A DNA stretch of 64,000 nt, from assembly GCF_904426505.1 (NCBI RefSeq), contig NZ_CAJGBN010000045.1, positions 186,001 to 250,000 of the forward strand, written 5' to 3'. The notes below the pieces were generated by a model. It was given only the letters and a program-made list of their open reading frames with translations. It made no database searches and was not told the origin of the DNA. The position numbers were made by a program, and so were the translations under genes. Within the stretch, counting starts at the first letter, position 1; every line of letters starts with the position of its first letter. Origin of the DNA: Rubrivivax sp. A210 (GTDB lineage Bacteria > Pseudomonadota > Gammaproteobacteria > Burkholderiales > Burkholderiaceae_C). Shown here piece by piece: positions 33,799-43,555 of this stretch.

Positions 33799-34011
33799 GG
33801 ACGGGGCAGCGCTGCAGGTGGCCGTTTCGGGCTTGTGGCAGCCCTTCACGGATGGCAAGGCGCCGGGGCCATTCTTCGGCACTCTTCGGTTCGGCCGGTT
33901 CTGAATCCAGGGCGGGTTACCGTTCTTACCTTCGGCTGCGGCAGGTGCAAAGTGGGTGGCTGGCTGGCGGGCTGTCAGCGGGGCAGGCTGGGGTGTCGGC
34001 TATCATCGCCC
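33799..34011. other. Intergenic region between the PstS-like gene and the Mn riboswitch
   Basis: About 210 bases with no convincing gene on either strand. It must hold the divergent promoters. A possible -10 for the rightward transcript is TATCAT at 34001-34006, placing the RNA start at about 34012, exactly where the riboswitch begins; no good -35 is visible. Confidence 0.45.
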
Positions 34012-34126
34012 GGTCATTGGGGAGTAGTCGCGCTGCCGTCTTAATAAACGGCGGTGGCTTGCGTCAACACACTTGGCCCACAGGCCATGGCGCAAGCGGT
34101 TTCCACGCCTGGCAAGACCTTTGACC
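34012..34126 (+). ncRNA. yybP-ykoY (Mn2+) riboswitch aptamer
   Basis: The conserved aptamer parts are present in order: GGGGAGTAG at 34019-34027, GCGTCAACA at about 34071, and the second loop CTGGCAAGACCTTTGACC at about 34109-34126. The closing stem is GGTCA (34012-34016) with TGACC (34122-34126). This class binds Mn2+ across its two loops and turns on Mn export or homeostasis genes. It lies directly upstream of a UPF0016-type Mn exporter gene, one of its classic targets. Confidence 0.9.
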
Positions 34127-34194
34127 ACGATGCCTCCGACCTGGCCGGGGATGCGTCGTGGTCAACCGTCCCGCTTCCGGCCATTTTTTCGGAA
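34121..34194 (+). promoter_or_regulatory. Riboswitch expression platform with competing hairpins
   Basis: TTGACCACGA (34121-34130) pairs perfectly with TCGTGGTCAA (34156-34165), extendable by three pairs. It uses the same TGACC that closes the aptamer, so the two structures exclude each other. A second hairpin, TTCCG (34175-34179) with CGGAA (34190-34194), covers the GGAA just before the ATG at 34200. There is no terminator T-run in the right place, so control is probably at translation. Confidence 0.7.
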
Positions 34195-34199
34195 ACCCC

Positions 34200-34778
34200 A
34201 TGGAATCTCTCCTCGTCTCGACCGGCGTCGTCGCCCTCGCCGAAGTCGGCGACAAGACCCAGCTGCTGGCCTTCATCCTGGCCGCGCGCTTCAAGAAGCC
34301 CCTGCCCATCATCGCCGGCATCCTTGTCGCGACGGTCCTCAACCACAGTCTGGCCGGGGCGCTGGGCGCCTGGATCACCACCAGCGTCAGCCCCGGCGTG
34401 CTGCGCTGGGTGCTGGCGGCGTCCTTCATCGGCATGGCCATCTGGACGCTGATCCCCGACAAGATCGAGGAAGAGGAAACCCAGGTCGCCCACCGCTTCG
34501 GCGTCTTCGGCGCCACCCTGATCACCTTCTTCCTGGCCGAGATGGGCGACAAGACCCAGATCGCCACCGTGGCGATGGCGGCGCACTACGCCAGCCCGGT
34601 GCTGGTGGTCATAGGCACCACGCTGGGCATGCTGATCGCCGACGTGCCGGCGGTCTTCGTCGGCGACAAGCTGGCGGCCAGGATTCCGATGAAGCTGGTA
34701 CACAGCATCGCCGCGGCCATCTTCGCTGGCCTGGGCGTGGCCACCCTGCTGGGCGTGGGCGAGAAGCTGGGCTTCTAG
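34200..34778 (+). CDS. UPF0016/TMEM165-GDT1 family Mn2+ exporter
   Basis: A 192-residue, about six-helix membrane protein with the duplicated family signature E15-V-G-D-K-T-Q and E114-M-G-D-K-T-Q in two inverted halves. Bacterial members export Mn2+, and the acidic motif residues form the ion path. The start at 34200 (MESLLVSTGV) is the usual N-terminus and is governed by the upstream riboswitch. Its stop overlaps that of the convergent TPP enzyme gene in CTAG. Confidence 0.92.
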   Translation: MESLLVSTGVVALAEVGDKTQLLAFILAARFKKPLPIIAGILVATVLNHSLAGALGAWITTSVSPGVLRWVLAASFIGMAIWTLIPDKIEEEETQVAHRFGVFGATLITFFLAEMGDKTQIATVAMAAHYASPVLVVIGTTLGMLIADVPAVFVGDKLAARIPMKLVHSIAAAIFAGLGVATLLGVGEKLGF

Positions 34779-36415
34779 CCGTCCGCGCTCGCTTCGGGCA
34801 TCGAGAGTCGCTTCACCGCGCCGACAAAGCGCGAAAGCGTGGCCGACAGCGCACCCGGCTCAAGGCGGATGTCCAGCAGCTGGAAGCGCCCGCGCGTGGC
34901 GTGGGCGCGCGCCAGCGCCGCCTGCAGCTCGGCGCGCGTGCGCACCGCGTGGCCGTCGCCGCCCATGCCGGCGGCCATGGCGGCGAAATCCCAGCGCGGC
35001 AGCGCGTTGAAGCGCGCGCCGGGCTCGAAGGTGCGCAGCATCTCCCAGCTGGCGTTGTTGAAGACCAGCACGATGGGGTCGCAGCCGCAGCGCGCGGCAT
35101 TGCCCAGCTCCCAGCCCGTCATCTGGAAGGCACCGTCGCCGACCAGGATGAGGGGCCGCTCGCCGCTGGCTACCTGCAGGCCGATGCCGGCCGGTACGCC
35201 ATAGCCCATGCCGGCGTAGTAGCCGGGGGCGATGAAGGTGGCGGGCGCCAGGTCCATCGCCGTGAACAGGCAGTCGCCCACGTCGCAGGCCACCGGCATG
35301 CTGCCCTCGCGGGCCAGCAGCGCGTTGACGGCGGCGGCGATGTCGGCCGGCGTCACCGGCGCCTCATCGGCCACCGCCGGCGCCGGCGGCAGGGGCGCGG
35401 GCCGGGCGGCGGCCGGCGCGGCGCGCGGGGGCACGCGCGCCAGCAGGGCCTCGATGAGGTCGGCGATGGGCAGCTCGTGGTAGACGTGGTGGCCCATCAC
35501 GACATTGCCGTCGTAGACCTGGATGCTGTTGCGCAGGTCGATGCGGCGTGCCGAGACGGCGAAATTGGTGTCGGAGACGATCACGCCCATCAGCAGCAGG
35601 CCGTCGGAGCGCTCGATGCGCTCGCTCACTGCGGCGTCACCGGCCAGGCCCAGATAGGTGCCCACCAGGTCGACATCGTCGTGCGCCAGCAGGCCCCGGC
35701 CCATGAAGCTGGTGACCACCGGCACTGCCAGCCGCCGCGCCAGCTCGGCCACGCGCGCCTCCAGCGCGTAGCGGCGCACCTCCACGCCCACCATCAACAC
35801 CGGCCGGGAGGCCGCGTGCAGGCGGGCCAGCAGCTCGTCGGCGCAGGCCGCCAGGCGCTGGTCATCGGGCGCGAAGCGCGGCGTGGCCGGCACGGCGGCG
35901 CAGGGCCGCATGGGCATGTCGCGCGGTATTTCCAGGTAGACCGGGCGCGAGCGCGCCAGCGCGGCGTCGAGCACGCGCGCCATCTGCGCCGGCGCAAGGG
36001 CGATGTCGTCCAGCCGGGCGCGGTCCACCGTCAGTTCCTCAAACACCCGCCACTGCGAATCCAGCGTCTTGACCTGGTGGTGCAGCAGCAGGCCGCTGGC
36101 GGCCTCATGTGCCGCCGGTGCGCCCGAGAGCACGACCAGCGGCACGCGCTCGGCATAGGCGCCGGCCACCGCGTTGACGAGGTTGAAGGCGCCGGCGCCG
36201 TAGGTGACCGCCGCCACGCCCAGGCCGCCGCGCACGCGTGCCGCGGCATCGGCGGCAAAGCCCACGCCGGGCTCGTGCGACAACGTGTGCAGCGGCAGCA
36301 GCGCGGCGCGCTCGATCTCGCGGAACAGCGGCAGCGCGAAATCGCCCGGGATGCCGAAGATCTCGGTCGCACCGCGCGCCTTCAGCGCCTGCAGCAGGCG
36401 GGTCGTGAGGTTCAT
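34775..36415 (-). CDS. TPP-dependent 2-oxoacid decarboxylase (indole/phenylpyruvate decarboxylase-like)
   Basis: A 546-residue ThDP enzyme. The catalytic cofactor-activating glutamate is E48 (LSHEPGVGF), GIPGDFALPLF is the N-terminal pyrimidine domain motif, and the pyrophosphate motif is GDGAFQMTGWELGNAARCG...NN. The overall form matches IpdC/PPDC decarboxylases, which turn indolepyruvate or phenylpyruvate into the aldehyde. It lies 27 bases after the metallo-hydrolase gene on the same strand. Substrate is not decided by the sequence. Confidence 0.83.
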   Translation of the reverse strand: MNLTTRLLQALKARGATEIFGIPGDFALPLFREIERAALLPLHTLSHEPGVGFAADAAARVRGGLGVAAVTYGAGAFNLVNAVAGAYAERVPLVVLSGAPAAHEAASGLLLHHQVKTLDSQWRVFEELTVDRARLDDIALAPAQMARVLDAALARSRPVYLEIPRDMPMRPCAAVPATPRFAPDDQRLAACADELLARLHAASRPVLMVGVEVRRYALEARVAELARRLAVPVVTSFMGRGLLAHDDVDLVGTYLGLAGDAAVSERIERSDGLLLMGVIVSDTNFAVSARRIDLRNSIQVYDGNVVMGHHVYHELPIADLIEALLARVPPRAAPAAARPAPLPPAPAVADEAPVTPADIAAAVNALLAREGSMPVACDVGDCLFTAMDLAPATFIAPGYYAGMGYGVPAGIGLQVASGERPLILVGDGAFQMTGWELGNAARCGCDPIVLVFNNASWEMLRTFEPGARFNALPRWDFAAMAAGMGGDGHAVRTRAELQAALARAHATRGRFQLLDIRLEPGALSATLSRFVGAVKRLSMPEASADG

Positions 36416-36442
36416 GCGATCTCCATGGCCGCGGCCCGTGGT

Positions 36443-37081
36443 TCAGGTGCCGCGCACATAGGGGTTGGCGCGGCGTTCGCGGCCGAAGCTGCTTTCGGGG
36501 CCGTGGCCGGGGATGAAGACGGTGTCGTCGCCCATGGGCCAGAGGCGGCCGGTGATGCTGGCGATCAGCGTGTCGTGGTCGCCGCCGGGAAAATCGGTGC
36601 GGCCTATGCTGCCGGCAAACAGCACGTCGCCGACGAAGGCGCGCCCCGCCTCGGCGCTGTGGAAGACCACATGGCCCGGCGTGTGGCCCGGGCAGTGGCG
36701 CACGGCCAGCCGGCATTGGCCCACCATCACCTCGTCGCCATCGTCCAGCCAGCGCGAGGGCACTATCGGCTCGGCCGCCGGAAAGCCGAACATCGCCGAC
36801 TGCTGGGCCAGGCCGTCAATCCAGAACTGGTCGCCAGTGTGCGGCCCGACGATGGGCAGGCCCAGCTCGCGCGCCAGCTGACCGGCGCCGCCGGCGTGAT
36901 CGATGTGGGCATGGGTGAGCAGGATCTGCTCCAGCACCACGCCGCGCCGCTTCGCTGCGGCTGTCAGGCGCGGCAGTTCGCCGCCGGGGTCCACCAGCGC
37001 GCCCTTCATGGTCTGGTCGCACCAGACCAGGCTGCAGTTCTGCTGGAAGGGGGTGACGGGGAGGGTTTCGTATTTCAGCAT
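36443..37081 (-). CDS. Metallo-beta-lactamase-fold hydrolase (YcbL/glyoxalase II-like)
   Basis: A 212-residue MBL-fold protein with the zinc motif THAHIDHAGG (about residues 56-65), CPGHTPGHVVF, the bridging aspartate in FVGDVLF and the last histidine in FIPGHGPES. It resembles single-domain type II glyoxalases such as YcbL, which hydrolyse thioesters like lactoylglutathione. It lies in the same direction as the racemase-like gene upstream and the TPP enzyme downstream, perhaps co-transcribed with the latter. Confidence 0.85.
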   Translation of the reverse strand: MLKYETLPVTPFQQNCSLVWCDQTMKGALVDPGGELPRLTAAAKRRGVVLEQILLTHAHIDHAGGAGQLARELGLPIVGPHTGDQFWIDGLAQQSAMFGFPAAEPIVPSRWLDDGDEVMVGQCRLAVRHCPGHTPGHVVFHSAEAGRAFVGDVLFAGSIGRTDFPGGDHDTLIASITGRLWPMGDDTVFIPGHGPESSFGRERRANPYVRGT

Positions 37082-37166
37082 CGGCGCAGCCGTGAGTTCG
37101 CGACCCCGTTGATTCTGGGCGCCTTTTCCCCGCTGGCGGGGCTCTCGGTGCCGCCACCCACCCGCA

Positions 37167-37922
37167 TCACTGACCGGGGCGTCCGATGGCCGTCATTTCG
37201 GGGGACAGGTGCTGCCACTGCACATCGAAGCCGGCGCGGGGCGCACTGGTGCCGCCCGGGGTCGCGGCGGCGGCAAGGGCCAGCGCATGGCGGATGCCCG
37301 CGAGCACGCTGTCGATCACCGGCACCCCGAGCATGGGCTGGATGCGGGCGGCCAGGCCTGCCAGGCCTGCGCCACCCAGGATCACGCTGCGCACGCCGTC
37401 CTGCGAGGCCGCTTCGCGGCAGGCCGCCGCCAGCAGCGCGAGCGCGCCGTCGGGGTCGGCGGCCAGTTGGGCGCCGCTTGGTGCCACTGCGTGGATCCCG
37501 GCCAGGGCCCCGCCATGGCCCAGGGCCTGTGCCAGCCGCTGCAGCATAGGCCGCCAGCGCAGGCCCCCGGTGACGACGGCAAAGCGACCCAGGGCGCTGG
37601 CCTCGGCGAAGGCCGCTTCGGCAAGCCCTGTGACCGGAGCCGGGCTGGCCTCGCGCAGGGCCCACAGGCCGGGGTCGCCGAAGCAGCCGATCAACACGGC
37701 CAGCGGGGCCGTGGCGGCCTGGGCCCGTGCCGCTGCCCAGGCGTCCAGCACGGCGTGGCCGGCCACGGCATAGCTGGCCTCGCAGGCGATATAGGGCGCG
37801 CCGAAGCGCGCGGTCACGGCCTGCACCTGCACCTGGGTGCCGGCGGCCGACTGCGCGTGGTGCTGCAGCAGCCCGGTCACGGCCGGCGAGGTATTGGGAT
37901 TGATGAGCAACAGGGTTGCCAT
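37167..37922 (-). CDS. Asp/Glu/hydantoin racemase-family protein lacking the second cysteine
   Basis: A 251-residue protein beginning MATLLLINPNTSPAVTG, the family signature. The first active-site cysteine is in LIGCFGDPG (about residue 79). The second motif, normally LGCAGM, reads LGGAGLAG, so the second catalytic cysteine is glycine; one-cysteine members may act as decarboxylases or isomerases. It follows the ABC permease gene by 37 bases on the same strand, so its substrate may be what that transporter imports. Confidence 0.78.
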   Translation of the reverse strand: MATLLLINPNTSPAVTGLLQHHAQSAAGTQVQVQAVTARFGAPYIACEASYAVAGHAVLDAWAAARAQAATAPLAVLIGCFGDPGLWALREASPAPVTGLAEAAFAEASALGRFAVVTGGLRWRPMLQRLAQALGHGGALAGIHAVAPSGAQLAADPDGALALLAAACREAASQDGVRSVILGGAGLAGLAARIQPMLGVPVIDSVLAGIRHALALAAAATPGGTSAPRAGFDVQWQHLSPEMTAIGRPGQ

Positions 37923-37959
37923 GGCGGCCTTCGGTTCGCGGGGCCAGCAAATTCTGCCG

Positions 37960-38853
37960 CTACCGGGCCGCGGTGCCGGACTGCCGCCGTTGCAGCAGCC
38001 TGGCCAGCGCCACGGTGAGGCCCATCACCAGGAACGACACCACCATGGTCACGGTGCCCAGCGCGTAGATCGACGGCGTGGTCACGGTGGTGGTCAGGCC
38101 CTGCAGTTCCAGCGGCAGGGTATTGACGTCGCCAATGGCCTGCGAGGTGCGTGCAATCTCGTCCCAGCTGAGGGTGAAGCCGAACATGCCGATGCCGACC
38201 ACCGAGGGCGCGATCAGCGGCAGCACCACGTGCCGGAAGCTCTGCCACGGGGTGGCGCCCAGGTCGCGCGCGGCCTCTTCGTAGGCCGGGTTGAAGCGGT
38301 TGAAGATGGCAAACATGATCAGCAGGCCGAAGGGCAGCGTCCAGGTGAGATGGGCGCCCAGCGCCGAGGTGTAGAGGCCGAGCGAGGAGCCGAAGTCGTC
38401 CAGCGTGGCCTGCAGGCCGAGCAGCTCCAGCGTCTTCTTGATCGCGGTGTCGAGCAGCCGGAACTCCAGGCCGATGCCCAGCGACACGATGATCGACGGC
38501 ATGATCAGGCTGGCCACGACGACGTAGAACAGCACGTTGCCGCCGGCCAGCTTCTTGCGGAATGCCAGGCCCGCCAGTACCGACAGCACCACGGTGCAAA
38601 GCATCACCACCAGGCCCAGGCCCAGTGACCGGCGCAGCGCGGCGCCGATGTCCACCACGCCCAGGCCCTCAGCAAGCTTGTGGAACCAGTGCAGCGACAA
38701 GCCCTGGATAGGGAACGTGAGCCCGCCACCCGGCCCCTGGAAGCTGAGCACCACGATCACCAGCATCGGCCCATACATGAACAGCACGAAGAGGGCGAAG
38801 AACAGGGCCAGCGGCCAGAAGCCGGGGGCGCGCGGCTCGCGTTGCCGGCCCAT
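37960..38853 (-). CDS. ABC transporter permease (PotC-like)
   Basis: A 297-residue, six-helix inner-membrane permease with the EAA loop EEAARDLGATPWQSFRHVVLPLIAPS that contacts the ATPase. It begins MGRQREPRAPGFWPLAL. Start and the upstream permease stop overlap as TGATG. It is the second permease of a spermidine/putrescine-type importer; the N-terminal frame that continues to 39531 is a shadow of the neighbouring gene. Confidence 0.9.
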   Translation of the reverse strand: MGRQREPRAPGFWPLALFFALFVLFMYGPMLVIVVLSFQGPGGGLTFPIQGLSLHWFHKLAEGLGVVDIGAALRRSLGLGLVVMLCTVVLSVLAGLAFRKKLAGGNVLFYVVVASLIMPSIIVSLGIGLEFRLLDTAIKKTLELLGLQATLDDFGSSLGLYTSALGAHLTWTLPFGLLIMFAIFNRFNPAYEEAARDLGATPWQSFRHVVLPLIAPSVVGIGMFGFTLSWDEIARTSQAIGDVNTLPLELQGLTTTVTTPSIYALGTVTMVVSFLVMGLTVALARLLQRRQSGTAAR

Positions 38854-39734
38854 CACAGTTCCTTGCGGATGTCGACCAGGCGCGTGAGCCCCCAGATGAT
38901 CATCAGCACCAGGGCCAGCAGGATGACGGCATTGGCCGCGGCCAAAGGGAACTGCAGGTAGGAAGCCTGCACCTGGATGATCTTGCCTACCGAAGCGATC
39001 TGCTGCCCGCCCATCACGCCGATGGTGACGAAGTCGCCCATCACGATGGTGATGACGAAGATCGAGCCGATGATGATGCCGGTGCGCGACAGCGGCACGA
39101 TCACGTGCCACAGGGTCTGCCAGGCGCTGGCGCCGATGTCGCTGGCGGCCTCGATCAGGCTGCGGTCGATGCGCATCATGCTGTTGAAGATGGGCACGAT
39201 CATGAACATCGTGTACAGATGCACGAAGGCCAGCACGACCGAGAAGTCGGAGAAAAGCAGCCACTCCACGGGCTGTTCGACCAGGCCGATGCCGACCAGG
39301 CTCTGGTTGACGAGGCCGTTGCGCCCGAGCAGGGGCACCCAGGAGATCATGCGGATCACGTTGCTGGTCCAGAACGGAATCGTGCACAGCACGAACAGGG
39401 CGGTCTGCATGCCGCTCGAGCGTACGTGGAAGGCCAGGAAGTAGGAGACGGCAAAGCCCACCCCCAGCGTGATGAGCCATACCAGCAGGCAGAACTTGAA
39501 GGTCGAGAGGTAGGTCTTGAGCGTCACGCACAGCCCGCCGTCATCGGCCAGCCTGCCGCATCCTTCGAAGATGGCCGCGTACTGCTTGAACGTGAAGGCG
39601 GGCTGCAGCTCGTATTCGTTGAAGTCCCAGAAGCTGACCATGAGGATCAGCCCCAGCGGCACCAGGAAGAACAGCGCGAACACCGCCGACAACGGCGTGG
39701 CTTGCAGCCAGGCTGGAGCGGCGGTGCGGTGCAT
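38853..39734 (-). CDS. ABC transporter permease (PotB-like)
   Basis: A 293-residue six-helix permease with the EAA loop IEAASDIGASAWQTLWHVIVPLSRTG. It pairs with the PotC-like permease encoded next, sharing a one-base stop/start overlap. Between helices 1 and 2 it has a periplasmic loop with two cysteines (GCGRLADDGGLCV), probably a disulfide. It begins 35 bases after the binding-protein gene. Confidence 0.9.
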   Translation of the reverse strand: MHRTAAPAWLQATPLSAVFALFFLVPLGLILMVSFWDFNEYELQPAFTFKQYAAIFEGCGRLADDGGLCVTLKTYLSTFKFCLLVWLITLGVGFAVSYFLAFHVRSSGMQTALFVLCTIPFWTSNVIRMISWVPLLGRNGLVNQSLVGIGLVEQPVEWLLFSDFSVVLAFVHLYTMFMIVPIFNSMMRIDRSLIEAASDIGASAWQTLWHVIVPLSRTGIIIGSIFVITIVMGDFVTIGVMGGQQIASVGKIIQVQASYLQFPLAAANAVILLALVLMIIWGLTRLVDIRKEL

Positions 39735-39769
39735 GGATCAGGAACCCGTGGCGTTCGGCGAACCAACCA

Positions 39770-41050
39770 TCAGGCGGCCACGAACTCGTTCCATTTCTGC
39801 ACCATGTAGTTGTTCTCGTCCATCACCGCGTTCCAGCAGGCGATGCCGCCCATGCGCTGCTCGTAGCTGCCGCCGTCGCGCTTGCTGCCGGCCTTGGCCA
39901 GCAGGTCGCCGTTGGGGCTCTTGATGTCCTTCTCGGCCGCCTTGCCTTCCATCCAGTAGGCCCACTCGTAGGCCTCCATCTTGGCCTTGGCGGTTTCCAG
40001 CACAGCGCTGTAATAGCCCTGGCGGTTGAGGTAGGCACCGGCCCAGCCATCGAGGAACCAGTTGATGAACTCGTAGGCGCCGTCGAGCTTCTTGCCGCTC
40101 AGCGTGGCGGGCAGCCCGAAGCCGGCGGCCCAGGCGCGATAGCCCTCCTTGAGCGGCTGGAACGTGCAGGCGATGCCCTTGGTGCGCACCGCGGTGACGG
40201 CCGGGCTCCACATCGACTGGATCACCACCTCGCCCGAGGCCATCAGGTTGACCGACTCGTTGAAGTCCTTCCACAGGCTGCGGAACTGCCCCGCCTTCTT
40301 GGCCTCGATCAGGGTCTTGATGGTGAGGTCGATCTCCTTCTTCGTCATGTTGCCCTTGTCGGGGTACTTGTACAGCCCCATCGCCTCGACCACCATGGCC
40401 GCGTCCATGATGCCGATCGACGGGATGTTCAGGATCGCTGCCTTGCCCTTGAACTCGGGGTTGAGCAGTTCCTTCCAGCTCTCGATGGGGCGCTTGATCA
40501 GGTCGGGCCGGATGCCCAGCGTGTCGGCGTTGTAGACCGTGGGGATCAGGCTCATGAACTGGGTCGGGCTCTTGGCGAAGACCTTGCTCTTCTCGCCCTC
40601 AAGGTAGATCACCTTCTTCGGCGCCGTGCCCTGGTCGCCCACGGCCTTGCCCGCCACCTGGCCGGTGGTGAACAGGCTGGTGATCTTGTCGGCGTTCTTG
40701 ATGCGCTTGGTGTCGATGCCCTTCAGGTTGCCGGTGGGCACGATCTTCTTGAGCGAAAAGTATTCCGTGTCGATCAGGTCGAAGCTGTTGGGCGCGGTGA
40801 CGGCGCGCTTGGTCACGTCGTCGGTGGTCACTGCCACGTACTGGATCTCGATGCCGGTGTCGGCCTTGAACTTCTCGCCGATGGCCTTGTCCTGGTTCAC
40901 CGCGGTGCCCAGGTAGCGCAGCACGATCTTGTCGGCCGCATGAACGGCCGGGAACATGCCGGTGGCCAGGATGCCCGCCGTGCCCTTGAGCAACGTGCGG
41001 CGTGCAATGGCGGACTGGACATCGAGGGTCTTGGCTTGGTCGTCTGACAT
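39770..41050 (-). CDS. ABC transporter periplasmic binding protein (PotD-like, Tat signal)
   Basis: A 426-residue binding protein of the polyamine/opine/iron-type family. The N-terminus has a twin-arginine signal (ARRTLLKGTAGILATGMF) cut near AVHAAD. The body has typical motifs such as FDLIDTEYFSLKK and WSPAVTAVRTKG. AGGAGCGAGAACC precedes the start at 41050. It is larger than E. coli PotD, so the ligand is not necessarily a polyamine; the downstream racemase-like gene hints at an amino acid-like or hydantoin-like compound. Confidence 0.88.
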   Translation of the reverse strand: MSDDQAKTLDVQSAIARRTLLKGTAGILATGMFPAVHAADKIVLRYLGTAVNQDKAIGEKFKADTGIEIQYVAVTTDDVTKRAVTAPNSFDLIDTEYFSLKKIVPTGNLKGIDTKRIKNADKITSLFTTGQVAGKAVGDQGTAPKKVIYLEGEKSKVFAKSPTQFMSLIPTVYNADTLGIRPDLIKRPIESWKELLNPEFKGKAAILNIPSIGIMDAAMVVEAMGLYKYPDKGNMTKKEIDLTIKTLIEAKKAGQFRSLWKDFNESVNLMASGEVVIQSMWSPAVTAVRTKGIACTFQPLKEGYRAWAAGFGLPATLSGKKLDGAYEFINWFLDGWAGAYLNRQGYYSAVLETAKAKMEAYEWAYWMEGKAAEKDIKSPNGDLLAKAGSKRDGGSYEQRMGGIACWNAVMDENNYMVQKWNEFVAA

Positions 41051-41137
41051 GGTTCTCGCTCCTGTGGAGGGGTAGGGGTGGGGCTCGTTCATGCCGGCGC
41101 GGCCGGTCTTGACGGAAGGCGGGTCCGCATCGGCGCG

Positions 41138-42175
<1,038 letters not shown>

Positions 42176-42207
42176 GGGCTGTGCCTTTGCAAGCCCCGGG
42201 CCCGGGC

Positions 42208-42222
42208 CCGGACACGATCCGG
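42208..42222. promoter_or_regulatory. Inverted repeat upstream of the ABC operon
   Basis: CCGGA-CACGA-TCCGG lies 33-47 bases before the ATPase start and could be a repressor site. It sits next to repeated GGGCCC blocks in a very GC-rich stretch, so chance is a real possibility. Confidence 0.3.
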
Positions 42223-42317
42223 ACGCCGTTTTCGTGCGCCTGGCGCACCAGAATCGGTCCCCGTGCCCGGACCTTGCCGATGGGCTGGTCTGACTTGGTG
42301 CGCCGGCCGCTGGGAGT

Positions 42318-42337
42318 GCCCCGGGTCAGCCCGGGGC
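42318..42337. terminator. Strong hairpin at the end of hpd
   Basis: GCCCCGGG-N4-CCCGGGGC is a perfect 8-bp stem whose loop contains the hpd stop codon. On the hpd strand it is followed by ACTCCCAG, not a T-run. It may protect the 3' end or stop transcription with Rho. Confidence 0.45.
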
Positions 42338-43405
42338 CTTGAGCGCGCCGCGCCGCAGCTGGTCGCGCTCCAGCGATTCGAACAGCGCCTTGAAATTGCC
42401 CTCGCCAAAGCCCTCGTCGGCCTTGCGCTGGATGAACTCGAAGAACACCGGGCCCAGCAGGGTCTCGGAGAAGATCTGCAGCAGCAGGCGCTTGTCGCCG
42501 CCCTGGGTGGAGCCGTCGAGCAGGATGCCGCGTGCCTGCAGCGCCGCCACAGGCTCGCCGTGGCCGGGCAGGCGGTCTTCCAGCATCGCGTAGTAGATGT
42601 CGTTGGGCGCCGTCATCAGCGGCACGCCGGCCATCTGCAGGCTGTCGACGGCGGCCAGCAGGTCGTCGCAGAGCAGGGCGACGTGCTGGATGCCCTCGCC
42701 GTTGAACTTCATCAGGAATTCCTCGATCTGGCCGCTGCCCTTGCCCGATTCTTCGTTGAGCGGGATGCGGATGCGGCCGTCGGGGGCGGTCATGGCGCGC
42801 GAGGTGAGGCCGGTGTAGGCGCCCTGGATGTCGAAGTAGCGGATCTCGCGGAAGTTGAAGAGCTTCTCGTAGAAGCCGCCCCAGAAGGCCATGCGACCCC
42901 GGTAGACGTTGTGCGTGAGGTGGTCGATGACGCTGAAGCCATGGCCGCGCGGGCGGCGGTCCACGCCTTCGACGAAGGCGAAGTCGATGTCGTAGATGGA
43001 CTGGCCGTCCTCGAAGCGGTCGATCAGGTACAGCGGCGCCCCGCCTATGCCCTTGATGGCCGGCAGGCGCAGCTCCATCGGCCCGGTGGGCATTTCCAGC
43101 GGCTGGGCACCGAGTTCCAGCGCGCGGTAGTAGGCGTGGTGCGAGTCCTTCACGCGAAAGGCCAGACCGCAGGCGCAAGGGCCGTGTTCGGCGGCAAAGT
43201 AGCCGGCCGGGCTGCGCGGCTCGCGGTTGACGATGAAGTTGATGCCGCCCTGGCGGTAGAGCAGCACGTCCTTGGAGCGGTGGCGGGCCACCAGCGTGAA
43301 GCCCAGTTTCTCGAACAGCGGCTCAAGCACGCCGGGCGTGGGCGAGGCGAACTCGACGAATTCGAAGCCCATCAGGCCCATCGGGTTGTCGAAGAGATCG
43401 GCCAT
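42326..43405 (-). CDS. hpd: 4-hydroxyphenylpyruvate dioxygenase
   Basis: A 359-residue two-domain vicinal-oxygen-chelate protein. The iron ligands are H162 (IDHLTHNV), H241 (IQHVALLCDD) and E323 (VFFEFIQRK), one residue off the Pseudomonas numbering. It turns 4-hydroxyphenylpyruvate into homogentisate in tyrosine breakdown. AAGGAGCAAAGC precedes the start at 43405. No hmgA or fahA gene is nearby. It is divergent from the DUF3563-type gene. Confidence 0.95.
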   Translation of the reverse strand: MADLFDNPMGLMGFEFVEFASPTPGVLEPLFEKLGFTLVARHRSKDVLLYRQGGINFIVNREPRSPAGYFAAEHGPCACGLAFRVKDSHHAYYRALELGAQPLEMPTGPMELRLPAIKGIGGAPLYLIDRFEDGQSIYDIDFAFVEGVDRRPRGHGFSVIDHLTHNVYRGRMAFWGGFYEKLFNFREIRYFDIQGAYTGLTSRAMTAPDGRIRIPLNEESGKGSGQIEEFLMKFNGEGIQHVALLCDDLLAAVDSLQMAGVPLMTAPNDIYYAMLEDRLPGHGEPVAALQARGILLDGSTQGGDKRLLLQIFSETLLGPVFFEFIQRKADEGFGEGNFKALFESLERDQLRRGALKAPG

Positions 43406-43479
43406 GTGCTTTGCTCCTTGGCTCTGTGCGGCGGGCGTTGGCTGTGGTTTGTGCGCTGCAGCACACGTTTTGCGACAAG

Positions 43480-43501
43480 CGCCACCCGGTTGTGGGTGGC
43501 G
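43480..43501. repeat. Perfect hairpin in the hpd/DUF3563 divergent promoter
   Basis: CGCCACCC-GGTTGT-GGGTGGCG is a perfect 8-bp inverted repeat between the two divergent genes. It lies just upstream of TAGG-N7-CCTA (43507-43521) and a -10-like TATAGT (43520-43525) for the rightward small gene. It could be an operator for either direction. Confidence 0.45.
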
Positions 43502-43555
43502 ACACCTAGGGTTTGTACCTATAGTCCAGCCAAACTCACTTGGAAGGGACTGATC

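Noticed and set aside
37128..37141. CCCCG-CTGG-CGGGG hairpin as a terminator before the MBL gene
   Set aside because: On the transcribed strand it is followed by A-rich, not T-rich, sequence, and the stem is short for this GC content.
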